From the NCBI RefSeq assembly GCF_036320965.1, contig NC_092235.1, positions 3,806,043 to 3,870,042 of the forward strand: 64,000 bases of DNA, written 5' to 3'. The position numbers and the translations under genes are program-made. Position 1 is the first letter of the stretch. The number at the start of each line of letters is the position of its first letter. Origin of the DNA: Panulirus ornatus. Its lineage: Eukaryota; Arthropoda; Malacostraca; Decapoda; Palinuridae. The notes below the pieces were generated by a model, which worked only from the letters and a program-made list of their open reading frames with translations, was not told where the DNA came from and did not search any database. Of the stretch, positions 63,927 to 64,000 are shown one piece after another.

Positions 63927-63996
<70 letters not shown>

Positions 63997-64000
63997 TAAT
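63778..64000. repeat. (AAT)n-type trinucleotide microsatellite
   Basis: ATA/AAT triplets with scattered TGAT, CAAT and GATA variants to the end of the window; the tract probably continues. Confidence 0.96.

Overview
The window looks like intergenic and intronic DNA from a large, repeat-rich arthropod genome, most likely a decapod crustacean. The basis is eukaryotic-style splice and promoter signals, two pol III tRNA genes with T5 terminators, a C2H2 zinc-finger array, very long (AT)n tracts, and RTE, CR1-like, Jockey-like, Penelope-like and Ty3/gypsy retroelements. The decapod assignment rests on my recollection of these repeat families and was not searched. A 100-N scaffold gap lies at 57992-58091.

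Layout. 1-5 kb: degraded LINE fragments. 5-9.8 kb: two RTE copies with short SINE copies inside (AT)n tracts. 9.8-17 kb: mostly unique DNA with an array of 65-bp repeats, a Penelope RT scrap and a CR1-like 3' end. 17.5-22.8 kb: two RTE copies head to head around an AT/SINE mosaic. 22.9-24.5 kb: a C2H2 zinc-finger gene with a decayed 3' half. 24.6-30.5 kb: a partial and a nearly full-length copy of a Jockey-like LINE. 30.9-31.2 kb: a possible first exon of a secreted protein. 31.4-34.4 kb: a 3-kb minisatellite. 34.9-35.4 kb: a tandem array carrying about 15 TGACGTCA octamers. 35.7-36.9 kb: a broken gene with an in-frame 23-bp minisatellite. 37-43 kb: four more RTE pieces, two of them again head to head. 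43.8-44.7 kb: an intact protein kinase gene with TATA box, initiator and CRE. 46.9-48 kb: a SINE with a 5S rRNA head, then tRNA-Ala and tRNA-Val genes. 48.7-50.3 kb and 58.1-60.5 kb: a duplicated segment with exon-like ORFs. 52.2-57.3 kb: a decayed Ty3/gypsy element. 60.5-62.5 kb: tandem repeats and an unidentified duplicated ORF. 62.5-64 kb: an old RTE copy and a trinucleotide microsatellite.

Only the kinase, the two tRNAs and perhaps the zinc-finger ORF look like functional host genes. The rest is mainly retroelements and their tandem-repeat by-products. The SINE family has a 5S-derived head in one copy, and its 3' tail resembles that of the RTE family, which suggests the RTE element mobilises it.
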